Assembly (NCBI RefSeq): GCF_019649055.1
Contig: NW_026570313.1
Coordinates: forward strand, 496,001 to 560,000
Length of the DNA stretch: 64,000 bases
Direction: 5' to 3'
DNA from: Paramacrobiotus metropolitanus
Taxonomy: Eukaryota; Tardigrada; Eutardigrada; Parachela; Macrobiotidae
Shown here: positions 46,701 through 57,425 of the stretch, piece after piece
How the letters are laid out: each line of letters starts with the position of its first letter
How positions within the stretch are numbered: the first letter of the stretch is position 1
Translations under genes and position numbers: made by a program
Notes under the pieces: model-generated
What the model was told of the DNA's origin: nothing
Databases searched by the model: none
The model's input: the letters and a program-made list of their open reading frames with translations, nothing else

Positions 46701-49394
46701 GCGTATAAACGGATTCACGCCAATGTATACAAATCATCTGGCCGTAGAAAAAAATTTATACGAAGAAAATAAAAAATTAGAACAAAAAATTGTTTCGATC
46801 GCGCGAAACCAAAACGCTTTTTTGGTGTACGGTATTTGAATTTGGCGCCATTTTTTAACCGCTTATTTTTCCCAACGTCTAAGTATTCTTTAGCGAGACA
46901 GATCGAGCGCTCAACTAGGTGTTAATTGAACGCTAGCCGGCGCGCGCCGCGCATTCCATCATCAGCCGGCGGCGAGCGGCGTTGACAGGCGAGCGTATTA
47001 TTAATGTACATAAGCGGAACTGATTAAAAAAGTGTCGCAGTGACAACGCCGACCATTAGCGTCTTCTGGCCGGGACAATAGCCGGCAGTTGCTTTGCCAC
47101 TGACGGGATGTTTATTTGTTCGCGTCGGGATATTAGCGTAATGGGCCAATGAAGGGGGGATTCTCTGGACGGGATAAGCCGCAAAGTCGCGCTAACCAAA
47201 CACGCTGTTGACTGTGTCTATATGCGATCCATACACCGACGGGCAGCGCTTAATCCGTTAAGCGGTGCATTTGTTGACGCGCGCGCTTCTTCTGTCATCG
47301 ACCGGCTTTTCATCATATCCGCTTAAGAAAAGAAAAGTACACAAGCGGTCGTGTGATCGGCGCTGACAGGTCTCGAGGAAAACCGGGGAAACACGAAAAC
47401 CCCGGGAAAAAGTGGCCAGTAGGGCTTAAAAAATGCGGAACGCGGCCAACGTTTCTCGGGAAAAAACGGTAGCGTGGGGCGGTTGGCCAGCAGGGAGGCT
47501 CGTTAGCGGCCTGGCGTGCCGGCACAGCGAGGGGCCCAAGTGGCCGAAAGGAAGCCGCAGCAACACAGCCGCAAGTGCCGTGCGCGGCTAATTGAATTCT
47601 GACCTGTGACGCACGGAGCGGTGGATGTGCGGGAGGCCGCGTTACAGCGCCCGCGGTCGGGGTTGCCCTGATATTAAAGTTGTTAAAGGTAGCCGGTACA
47701 TGATATAAGATGCCAGACATTAGACAGGGTTTTTTTCCCTTTAACTGATTGCCGATCGCTTAAAAAATCACCGCAAAATCATGAGTAAGCCAGTTGGAAG
47801 TTACAATTTACAACGAAAAAATAGCTGCGTCTTAACGCATACCTATTTCGCAAACGAGGGCTTCTCTGTTTGAACCCGGTGTTAGCGATTTAATGCGCAT
47901 TGGATGTGTTCCTGTTGCACTCTGTTTAGTACTAAATATAGTTTAGTTTAGTACTATTTCAGTACTAAATATTCGAACCGCTAATCGACTGGCCGATTTC
48001 CAGGTTTTTGAATCCTGTATTGTAAACGTGTGTCCAGCGCTTCGCGCATTTAAACGAACGTACGTACGTCCCTCAAATGAACTCGAATATGCTGTGCTTT
48101 ATATAGCGCATAGGCTTTGCGGTAACTTCCGCAAATTATTGTCGAAGCTAAGACTCAGCTGGGAAAATCGTCTGGCGAATTTGGAACTGCCCGAATTTGG
48201 AAGGAGCATGAATTAAAAGAAGTTAATAAAGCGGTAGAGCGAGGAAAACATTAATCTCCATATAATGCAGAAATTATCTGGAGAGAGCTTAAAATGCCGG
48301 CTGAGCGAATATTAAGCGTTAATTATGCAGCGTCTTCAGGAAAGAGCGGTTACACAATGAAGGACACTTGTGGCCGGGCGCTTGCTTTAAGGGGAGCAAA
48401 GTTGCATAAGCGCACTTTGGCGCTGCTTGCGCCGTAACCCCGAACCGCGCGGTCAACATCTAGGATTTCATTCAATTAAGAGTGCAGCGCGCATCATCAT
48501 ATTCCCGCGATCCGGGATTCAGTGTCACTACCGCGTTTTGACGCCACTCGATCACTGTATCCGGCGCTCGGTTAGAATACTTCCTTATTTATAAACTACG
48601 AGAAAAACATTTCCCCAGGAGGTACAAGACATTTTCTAAAGAGGAAACAGGACCGATGTGTTGCCGCCAGGAAAATAAAATTAAGCAAAAAAAAAACAGG
48701 AAAAGAAAAAAACGGTATTTAATTACATGAACCTGTGTCCTAGCGGTTTACGTGAAGATGTTCGGTAGCATCAGAATAAACTACGAGAAAACCATCTCCC
48801 TAGGAAATACCAGACATTTTTTAACAGAGGAAGCAAAACAGATATCGTGCCTTCAGGCAAACAAAATTAAGAAAAAAAAACGGAGACGAGAAAAACTATT
48901 TCTTGACGGTATTTAATTACAGCAGCCTTGTCTCCCAGCGGATTACGTGAAGGTGTTCGGTAAGATCACCATACTAGGCGGATGCGGCGTTAGCCGCTAA
49001 TTGTTTATTTACCCGGGCCGTCTTTCGCCGCAGCCAAGAGATACGGTTGCCGGCTAATTCCCCGGTCACGCCAGCGCCGCTCTCCGGGGGACCGGCGCGC
49101 TCTAACTGACAGCCGCTTAATTACTGCACACACATTCTTCCTCACCTTCAACGGCATCTCCACCAGCGTCGTGATAGTGTCGGCCACGCACAAATTAATC
49201 AGCAGGATATGCACGCGGCCTTTCTTCTTCCGCCGGAGCAAACTAACAAACACCACGATATTCCCCAGCAGCGAGATCCATAGTAGATTCGCATAGATGG
49301 CGATGACGATCACGTTGACCGTGGTGAACTGCATCTCCTGCGGGAGATTATACAGGTACGGAAAGGTAGCATTCTCCATCGTTCCGTTCGGCAT
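39545..49394 (-). CDS. GnRH/AKH/corazonin-type neuropeptide receptor 1
   Basis: Exons on the minus strand: 49394-49146 (N-terminus, TM1, TM2), 45656-45224 (TM3-TM5), 43580-43461 (third intracellular loop), 43231-43159 (TM6) and 40007-39545 (TM7 and tail). This totals 445 residues with agreeing phases 0, 1, 1, 2. Marks of the family: ANLLWISLLGNIVVF (TM1), INLCVADTITTLVEMP (TM2), ISVDRFLAIWDPL (TM3 and DRY-like DRF), WYHQCVTFGSF, FILCWSPYQIMSMWYF (TM6) and NPYVYGIWSMG (TM7). Family members are Gq-coupled plasma-membrane receptors for short amidated peptides. The last exon is present twice because of a 1.97-kb tandem duplication. The nearer copy (from 41971) stops soon after TM7, while the farther one gives the full tail. 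Intron 1 is 3.5 kb. Confidence 0.85.
40778..42739. repeat. Tandem duplication, copy 2 (shorter by scattered 1-2 base losses)
   Basis: 1962 bp, nearly identical to 38795-40776. All length differences I found are losses of one or two bases in this copy, mostly at homopolymers or short repeats, plus one C/T change near 41758. Examples: CCGGACAG to CCGACAG, and a run of seven A to five near 41476. The receptor exon copy (41971 to about 41522) is frameshifted by them. Confidence 0.85.
44905..45080. repeat. Diverged tandem duplicate of about 105 bp
   Basis: GTGAGCAGCTGATGCCGGTG at about 44916 and ATGAGCAACTAATGCCGGTG at about 45038, with matching sequence before and after (GAGACCCGTATC against AGATCCCCATGTC). 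It lies just downstream of exon 2 in receptor 1 intron 2. Confidence 0.5.
48591..48970. repeat. Diverged tandem duplicate of about 185 bp
   Basis: Unit 1 (about 48591-48777) and unit 2 (about 48777-48970) share ATAAACTACGAGAAAA, ACATTTT-AGAGGAA, ACGGTATTTAATTACA and TACGTGAAG-TGTTCGGTA in the same order. They lie in receptor 1 intron 1, 180 bp from exon 1. Confidence 0.7.
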
Positions 49395-51239
49395 TTATCC
49401 AACGGTGTCTAAATCGGCGCGCTAATCCACTGATTTCCCGCGCATATTACGCGATTTGTGTTGTATGTATATATATGTACACAAATGAAAAAGAGAGAGT
49501 GATAATCCGCGGCAGCGTGTAATGGCCAGTCGACTCGCGGGAATGACATTGATTCCCCTGGCAAAGCGGCGCACACGGATAGGAAGCCGGATAAAAGCGC
49601 ATCCGATGAGTGATGTGTATGATGTATGTGTGTGTGCAGTGTTCTCGCGCATCAGGCTATAATTGGGATTGCATTGCAGCCCGCAGCGCCAATCGATGCC
49701 GGCACCGACAGAGATCTCCCCCCATAATTCAATCAGCCGCTACCATTCATGAGCCCGGGCCGTGCACTGCTGGCTTTAATCATCTTCTTGCGCGCCGACC
49801 GCGTGTTTTTATTATTATAAATTATTCCGCCGCGATGGCGCTCTTCACAAAACTTGCTGCACAACATCCATCTTCCAGGAGACATTCTGTCCCGGGTGAC
49901 CACGCCCGGAGGGCGGTTGCGGGGTGTCGTTACGCTACCGGAAGGGGACTATTGTCGGCCCGGCTTCCGGATGATCGGGGCGCTGCGGTTACGCACTGAT
50001 TGTGCGTCGTCCGGATGCGAATGTCGAATACACACTGTTTTGCTTATCTTAACCACGCGCTACACTTTCATTCATTAGTGGTTTGGCGGCGCTGATGGCT
50101 GTACACCATTAACCTCCTTCCGCGGAACGGCGAAGAAAAGATCCCTGCGCTTGGCCGGGCGCTGTCAATGGGACGGGAGCGCGTAATTGTTGGACTAATT
50201 GGCCAATCGATTCAGCGGCTATTCCCGCTTAACGAGCCGTACACGCTGCTCCTACAGAAGCCCATTGACAGATGCAACTTTTTTCGTTCGAGCGTTCCTA
50301 CTTCCTAGTAAGAGTATATTTGGGCGGCTATTGTGGGAACCGTGCTGTGACGGAGAATAGCGCCGACGCGTTCAGCTGCCGGCACAAGTTTACGCTACTT
50401 TGATGCAAGCACCGCAGCGTGAGATATACGGAGAATAAACAGCCGGATGACTTGCAGACGGGGAGAAAAATATGTTTGCGACATTTATGTAGGATTATGC
50501 AGTTAGCTTTGCGTTGGCGCTCCCGTTGCCAATAACATTAACGTGCTGTACAAATTATAAATATAGCGCCCATTGTAACAACATTAAGGCTACATGACCT
50601 TTCGCTCACACCACATATCTTTTATTTGAGATTTTCCATATTCTACTTGCGCTGCATTTATTATGAGTAATTCACAACGTATTTACATTTTATATAGCTA
50701 AGATGCCGTTCGATGGCTGAATATCGACCGCTATCCCGGCGGTGGTCGCGCAGTCACGTTCGGCCTGATGTCGAGCATAATAGGCCTATCAGTGTTAATC
50801 AGTCAGTGCCAGGGCCGATCGTCTGTTCGCGTACGCATACAAATACCAAAGTTCGTTAATTATCTCGGCAGTTTCCTTCCATGTATATTCGGCAGCAGGC
50901 AATGTGGAAAAAGCGTATAGCATATGTACCTAATACCAGTAAGTACTCTGTAATTGTCGGCTGCCGAATCGCTGATAACAAAATCTGATAGCGTTTCGTG
51001 TTGGGCACAGGAATTGTACTCGCAGTTATTATAACTATAATATTACTTAATGTCGCCTCAGACTCAGTGTTATACTGTTATGGGGGCTTGCACAGACAGC
51101 GCAGTAATGATATAACAGTATCCTTCCGTAGTGCAGCAAAGCGTTCATAGCTTAACTCCAAATCCACAGTTAATTTTAACCGCTGTACGTCTTGTCATCG
51201 AGAACTGCAGTAGTCTATCCACATCCCAAAGACATAACA
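49395..51239. other. Intergenic, upstream of receptor 1 (minus) and acyltransferase 3 (plus)
   Basis: 1.8 kb between two divergent start codons. It is GC-rich near the receptor start and AT-richer towards the acyltransferase. No gene is supported; short frames overlap on both strands. The promoters of both neighbours should lie here. Confidence 0.4.
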
Positions 51240-52559
51240 ATGAAAGTGCTAACTACGGAAGAAATGCTGGCATTCTTGCCGCAGTTGGAGAGCGATTTCC
51301 CTCGCAGCCTTCCGGTATTAACCATTATTCCGCAAATTATATGCACAGTGCAACGATATTGTTCGCACCAGGAACACTTTTTTCTCTATATGGTTTTGCA
51401 CTCAGCCACAGAGGGGTGTTTATTTTGTGAATTTAGGAAGCACAAGCAGTAGAATGCAAAAAGTATGCATTGTCAGGTTACGTCATGGCGAACTGTGTAC
51501 TTATATTGCTGTGCAGATGTATCACCTGATGCGCAACGTCCTCCGTCAGCGCTTCGCCTGGCCGGGCACCGAGTTCCTCGTCGACACCTACCCACATCCG
51601 TCCGTTTGCATCTGCCGACCACGGAAAAGCGACCCTGCCTACGTTCCCATAATGAACGGCTACCAGGTGTTCGTCTACTCCAAAGACGCCGAAGTCTTCC
51701 GGCGAATGTTGTTCGACGAGCCGGATACGCTGGACTGGACGCAGAATGTTGTCTTTGCTGGTACGCGCCAGAGAACGTCGCCATGAAACTGAATCATAAG
51801 TTGATGGTACACTAATCAGAGCGTTCTGATGTAGACTTACCGGAAGAGGAGCAGGCCGTCATTCTTGGTGTGGGTCAGGGTTTTCGCGGGGGTACGTTCC
51901 AGCATTTACCGTCTACTGAGGGCTTCCCGGCCGGACAGTGCTACTACCGTCTCGATTGGTCTACGCTCAATCTGAAGTAAGCCATCGTCTGTTAACGCCT
52001 TTCTATACTTGTTTGGTTTTCCCGCCAATTTACTACCTAACATTTAAATTTTTGATTGCGCGTTTACTGCAGTTGATAATTAATTTGTTGCGACGATGTT
52101 TGTAGATTTGAAATACCCGATGGTTTTCTTTTGGGAACTCTGCAACCAGAGCATGCCGACCAAGTCGCTCGTGAGCGCAATTACGGTCACATGACCAACA
52201 ACGCCATCTACTTTCGCTACATGCTCGAAAAAGAATTTCCCACCGCGGCGGTGTTCCCCGCCGGCTCGGACACGCCCATCGCGTACTGTCTATACAAGAG
52301 CGAAGGCGTTATTGCCGCCGCGTACACCCACCCGGACTACCGTCGGCGGGGTTTTTTCCAGTTGGTGCTGCGAGCGTTACTCCAGAAGCTTAAAGACATG
52401 GGTGAAGTCAACGTGTGGCTGGATACGCGCAAGTTCAATCCAGCATCGCAGGCAGCCTTCAGGGCGGTCGGCGCCGAGGAGTACGAAGAATACACTGTGG
52501 ACTGGATGCAGTACTGGCCGGCCGGCTGCAGCCCAGTTCCCAATAAAAACGTCGTTTGA
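51240..52559 (+). CDS. Glycine-N-acyltransferase-like GNAT protein 3
   Basis: Exons: 51240-51314, 51517-51760, 51820-51976 and 52106-52559, giving 309 residues. Start MKVLTTEEMLAFLPQLE. Exons 1 and 2 have the same lengths (75 and 244 bp) as in the two paralogs. Conserved blocks are MRNVLRQRFAWPG, NGYQVFVYSKDAEVFRRMLF, then ARERNYGHMTNN, VIAAAYTHPDYRRRGFFQ and NVWLDTRKFNPASQAAF. It is closer to the gene at 23455-24675 than to the one at 25304, although that gene lies 27 kb away. It converges on copy E just as gene 1 converges on copy D. The role is acyl transfer from acyl-CoA, substrate unknown. Confidence 0.85.
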
Positions 52560-53344
52560 CAAATGTCAACGTCAGATTTACTCTTCCGTGCCTCACAGGT
52601 CAAGAGGTTCGGACAGGTTGTGATGTCTTAGGATGACCTTTGTGTAATTTGCACTTAGCAGTTAGCAGAAGCCCGTTTAATACCGGACAGTACTTTTTTT
52701 ACCAGTAAAGCTATCCTCATACCGGTACTGGCGTGTCTTAGGTGTCTTAGGCAATTTTGATCATGGCTGACCAAAAGGTAAAAATATTGCTTAATAAATG
52801 GCTGAATGTTATAATCTTCCAGGCGTACTCAAGATTCAAGAACACTGAACTGTTGTGCCAAACTGTTATTAACTGTTGTGCCAAATTGTTATTAATTGTT
52901 TTGCCAAACTGTCACTGAGTAGCGAGCCTCTCTTTTGGCAAACCATTCAGCAGCAATGTTTCCCGTAAGAACAGCAGCGAAGTACGAACTACGGACATAA
53001 CTGCATTACGTTACGGAAGCGCTTTACGTACATAGTACTTGCACCTCTTTCGATTGCATTATCACAAAGTAGGCCTAAAAACTCTGTCTGCGGTGCATAG
53101 ATTTATTAGTAAATCAGGCAAACAAAAGTCAAAACAACAATCATTGCGCACAAATCGCTAGGCGCTAGCACTGGCTTCGAAAACAGTTGCACCTGTTTGC
53201 GCAATATGCTGTCAGAAGCAATTGCAGTTTAGGCTACTGGTGATTTTTGGCGGTGAATTACTTTTTATAATCGTATATGTAACGCTCCAGTGGCTCCACC
53301 ATTACAGTTTCTTTAGCCTTTGTATATTTAAACATTCGCCCAAG
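52560..53344. other. Intergenic with a short tandem repeat
   Basis: Contains about three copies of a 23-bp unit (AACTGTTGTGCCAAACTGTT and variants) at about 52847-52914. No gene. Confidence 0.45.
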
Positions 53345-53808
53345 CATATACCCTGTAGCCGCATCAAATCTAGGAACACATCAAATCTAGGAGCGACTGG
53401 TACCCTCGTGAGCGGCTGTGTGCGGTGACCGTGGGTCAGCGAGAAGCCGGCCGACCGGAGGTCGGCGACCGACCGCGATCCGTGCCCTGCGCAACCGAAG
53501 GCCCCTTTATTGAGCAACGCGAAATAACAACAAAGAACAGCAGGGTGTGGTGGGCGGTAAAGAACAAAAATCACTCGCAGGCACATGAACAGAAATGCAG
53601 TGACAGAGCAAACGCAAATATGCAGAACCAAAAGCAGAACCAAGTGCGGGCACAGGAACAGTGCCGAGTGCAAACGGCCGGCGCCGGCGCGTGTAAGGCG
53701 GCGGCCGCTTTGTTCTAAGCGGCCGTAGCGGCGCAGACTGAGGTAACTGGCTACAGAAGGCGAAAGGAAAGAGCGGGAGCACACAACCTCCAGGCTCCAG
53801 CTAACATT
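53345..53808 (-). repeat. GC-rich block, candidate solo LTR
   Basis: On the minus strand it begins TGTTAGCTGGAGCC, contains CAATAAAGGGG at about 53508-53518 and ends near TCGCTCCTAGATTTGATG, with a nearby duplicate of CCTAGATTTGATG. The composition is unlike its AT-rich surroundings. The polyadenylation-like signal and the start fit an LTR, but I find no target duplication. The open frames inside it on both strands look like composition effects. Confidence 0.25.
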
Positions 53809-53951
53809 AAAACCCATTAACATCGTTAATTGTAACTTTGCCAATCACACTTGCGAGTAACGACAGTTGCGACAATGCTTTGAACGAGTGAATACGCTTC
53901 TTTTCTTCTTACACAAAACATTGTATTACGAGGACGTTGAGCCTCTCTTTC

Positions 53952-56261
53952 CTAAGTTTGCGCAAATTCAAAATGCGCGTCAATGGCGGCCACTGCCAGT
54001 TTCGTCAGGCTGGTCACATCCAGCAGTCTAAGGTCAACATCCGTCCAGTCCCGTGCACAGCCATCCGGATGGAAACCGCTGTACCTACACATCCATAATA
54101 CCGTCTTAAATTACGTAACGGGCCTATTTAAACCAACCTACAGTTGAAGGAATTCGCGAAGGAGACGCCAGTGATCGGGATACTGCAGATTGTCCCGCCA
54201 GCGACGATGAATGGCCCGTACTCGATCGTAGACGGCTGGGCCAATGGGAGAACAGTTCCGCTCGGCCGCTGCGAGAAACGTCCGCAGCACACCGGCCACT
54301 CCCTCAGCGGTGTGCAATATGACATAGGGAATCATAAGCAGGAGGGGGCGGTGAGTTTGTAACTCCCTGGTGGACGCCATATAACCGCCAAACTGTCGTA
54401 TGATGTCATCATCGTTATGAGGGAACACCGAGATCATATTCCCGACGCTGACCATATCCTCCACGGTGTAATTGCGCAGAACCAGCCGGTGACTGACGGA
54501 TGTCAGAAGGGTTAGGTTGGCGCAGCGCCATACGCCGTCAGCCATATTGGTGCCGTGTGGTGGGCCTACGCTCCGGTGGTCCGGTTTATTCGTAATACCA
54601 CCCCGAGCACGGCCATCGCGGATGAGGATGTAGCGCAGCTGGATCTTCTTGGCGGTCAGTAGCGCGACCACCAGTGTCGTCACTGTTTTCAAATTGGTGC
54701 GATCGACATTATCCAGCATCATCAGGCTTTCGGTGCGGTCGGTTATGGCGTGATGCAGACGCCAGGTGAATGTATAGGTAGCATCGCAAATCAGTTGGGA
54801 CCGTTCGTCCAGAATCACGATGGAACTGTCGATGGTAACATGCCGGCTGACGGCACGCTGGACGACTAAAAGCTGCCGCCACATTGCACAAACCCTAATA
54901 CACATTGCAATCTGTATAAATGTGAGGACCTAATTTCTGTACGCAGCCGCAATAGCGAAGATTTTGAGACAATCAAAAACCAGAAAAATGTCCTGGATGT
55001 ATTCGGTTTTTTGGCATGACCGAGCACTTAGAGACGGTCACGCCAAAAACTGTTAACCTTTCTGCTCGAGCTTGAGTGTAGAGATCCAGATTGATGAGGA
55101 CGTCGGTCATAATCGGATGCAACATGTTACCAATCCATCCGTCTTGGTCTACGAGTAAACTGCAGTTCAGCTTATGGGAAGTGTGCCGATACAACCATAC
55201 AGGATACCAAAATCCTGCACAATGACTAATACTGTTATTTTTGCGTAATGCCAAACGCGTTTTTTATATTATTTTTCTATGACATTCTTCGACCAGATCG
55301 GCCTGAACACCGTTTGCGCACGCAACATCCAAGTTTGCTAATTAACACGGATGAAAACTTTAAGTCGTCAACCGAAGTAGCCGGATACTGTTAATTTAGA
55401 CACTCTGCAACAAATACCGAACGTACCGTATATGAACCCTTGCTGAGAATCATCCATTATGCCGTCCAACGGTGATGGAGTGGGATAAAAGCTCGTACAT
55501 GCTTGTAGTAGAGTGTCGTCATCCCATTCCGAAATATCCTGAGGACGTCTGCCGGAGAGCTGGGCGCAGATGAAATGCAGAACATCGCCGGTAATACGGG
55601 CAAAGAATCGGTATGCCACCCAGACATTACAGTCCCGACAGAATCGACTAAGGTCAACGCGCGCTGTAGGCTGATTTACTCCTGCTTTAAAAACACATTT
55701 CCGGAGGGCCTCCACATCCAGCCTATTAATCAGTTGAGCATTTTCGAAGGGAACCATAAACTTGCGATAGTATATTCCGCGAGTCTGGTTCATCAGCGGC
55801 GGCTCATCAAGAGTCTGCTCCCTATTGACGGCAACCTGCCACAGATGCGCCACCGCATACTGGGGTGCGGTCGGGTGGTCCAGCCGAACGTAGCACTGGC
55901 CCAGTACCGCCGTCCGTGTTAGCAGATGGGCCGGACGGAAAATGTACGGTCCATCCGCGGTTCTGCGCAGCGCCACCTGCACGCTACACCTGCCCGTGGC
56001 GGCCACTTCCTCATCTATTGGCTTCCACGTCGCGTAGCCATCATTAAGGAAGCGTTGCGCGCGTACATGCCGCGAATGGATCCAGCTGGCGGCGGCCGTG
56101 CGGCAATCGAAATCAATGAGCATGAGGTCGCCATCAATGTCCTGCACGTAACCTAGCCATCGTTCACCGTTGTCACGCTCCACTAGAACTATGTTCCCGT
56201 AGTTGATTTCGCGGGGTCCCTTTACTGGGAGCTGGAAGAAGTATGCCGGAATATCGTCCAT
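53952..56261 (-). CDS. Copy E of Tudor-like/F-box-like family, intact
   Basis: Exons on the minus strand: 56261-55427 (or to 55418), 55148-55058, 54894-54142 and 54084-53952, about 603 residues. It starts MDDIPAYFF. The Tudor/SH3-like segment lies at residues about 18-60 (NYGNIVLVERDNGERW, YVQDIDGDLMLIDFDC). Then come HSRHVRAQRFLND, VQVALRRTADGPYIFRPAHL, AHLWQVAVN and YYRKFMVPFENAQL. The F-box-like motif joins exon 2 (DGWIGNMLHPIMTDVLINLD, TQARAE) and exon 3 (VCAMWRQLL, SRHVTIDSS). The C-terminal half has TKKIQ-like leucine-rich strands, HRLVLRNYTVEDM, YDRVRAIHRRW and, in exon 4, LYSGFHPDG with LLDVTSLTKLAVA. All phases match copies B, D and G. No lesion is seen. Function unknown; an SCF-type adaptor is an inference from the F-box-like motif. 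Confidence 0.75.
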
Positions 56262-56689
56262 GTGGGTGTCGGTATAAAGACAACGAGATTGTCGACTGTA
56301 TGGACAGATTTCATTAAATAGTCAATAATATTAACAGTAATAAACGATACTGTATCACTGTAATATCTAATAAACAATAATATTCTCGCGTCGGTTGTGT
56401 TTTAATAGAAAAGCACTGGCTGTTCGTTGTAAGTCAAATACAGGACAAGGCAGACAGATTTATTAGTTGCATAAATTTTGACTGAGAGCACAGTTTTGTG
56501 GAACCGATCAAATTTTCACTCTAGTTATTGTCTGTAAATTGTTATCACCAATCAGTGTCGAGTTGTACTCGCCAATGATTGTTAATCGCCATCCAGTTTC
56601 TATTACAGCATTGTAGTACGGTAGTCGTACGAATAAATTATTGGTAAATATAAGAATACGCCTGCGCGGGTTTACACTAATAAAAGTTC
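56262..56689. other. Intergenic upstream of copy E
   Basis: AT-rich, nothing recognised. The promoter of copy E should lie here. Confidence 0.4.
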
Positions 56690-57425
56690 CGAATTTTAAA
56701 CATTGAAAAAACATCCAAAATCATTAGCGTCTTTCGTGAATTTAGTACGTGCGTTAAATGTACCCAAAACAGCCGCTGCATTCCCTCTGACTACAGCTAA
56801 ACTTAAACGTTGTCTCAAAAAGGCTGTAGATCGAGGCTCTCCGGTAATGACACGAATCTTGCTGCCGACGAAACGGATTAGCTCCGAGAAAGCCAATCCA
56901 AATGTCCCAAGTGTCTCGACGGCCAGAGCGTAGAAAAGATACCCCAAATCCTATACGAAGGCGTATTTCCGGCGCTTGTAGTCTTCTGCCATCTGCGCTA
57001 CACTTCCGGCTTTCAAAGAACTAGCGTGCACGTGAGAGACGGCTACAGTGTCCCAGCAAGTTGCATCCCACACAACCGCATTCCCATCGCGTACAGGAAT
57101 CAAAGTCATACCATCGGGACGTTTGTTTTCTTTACCTGACAGGCCCGACGGTTCGGACTGACAAGGGTAACCCGCAGTCTCCAAGGAGCGTTTAACTTCG
57201 TTGTTCAATTCGGTATGACGTGACCATCTCCCCTTGCTGCTTGAACAGGAGAGACCGTGATGGCCATTTACTTCCACGAGGCTTCCGCAATTCGCGCAGT
57301 GATGCTCTTCTACCACGGGAAGTCCGAATCGAAGGGCGACACCCACTCTGACTTCCTCGTCTCGTAGGAGTGTATGCAGACTTGGTGCTGGAAGGGTAGT
57401 TATCTGTCTGCCTGATTCTACCTAC
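56690..57425 (-). pseudogene. LINE 3' fragment (polymerase C-terminal region)
   Basis: The minus strand is nearly continuous: LHTLLRDEEVRVGVALRFG, then HHCANCGSLVEVNGHHGLSC (a zinc-finger-like Cys/His cluster), RPDGMTLIPVRDGNAVVWD, HASSLKAGSVAQMAED, a TAG at 56951, then ALAVETLGTFG and RQRLSLAVVRGNAAAVLGTF. The order matches the fragment at 11210-11635. This is the 3' end of a non-LTR retrotransposon, 5'-truncated as usual, with one in-frame stop. Confidence 0.7.

Noticed and set aside
47313-47720. 135-codon minus-strand ORF
   Set aside because: It is in the GC-rich part of receptor 1 intron 1, has no domain, and Pro/Arg-rich composition is typical of chance frames.
53302-53844. 180-codon minus-strand ORF
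   Set aside because: It lies in a GC-rich block with overlapping frames on both strands, low-complexity composition and no domain; a candidate LTR explains it better.
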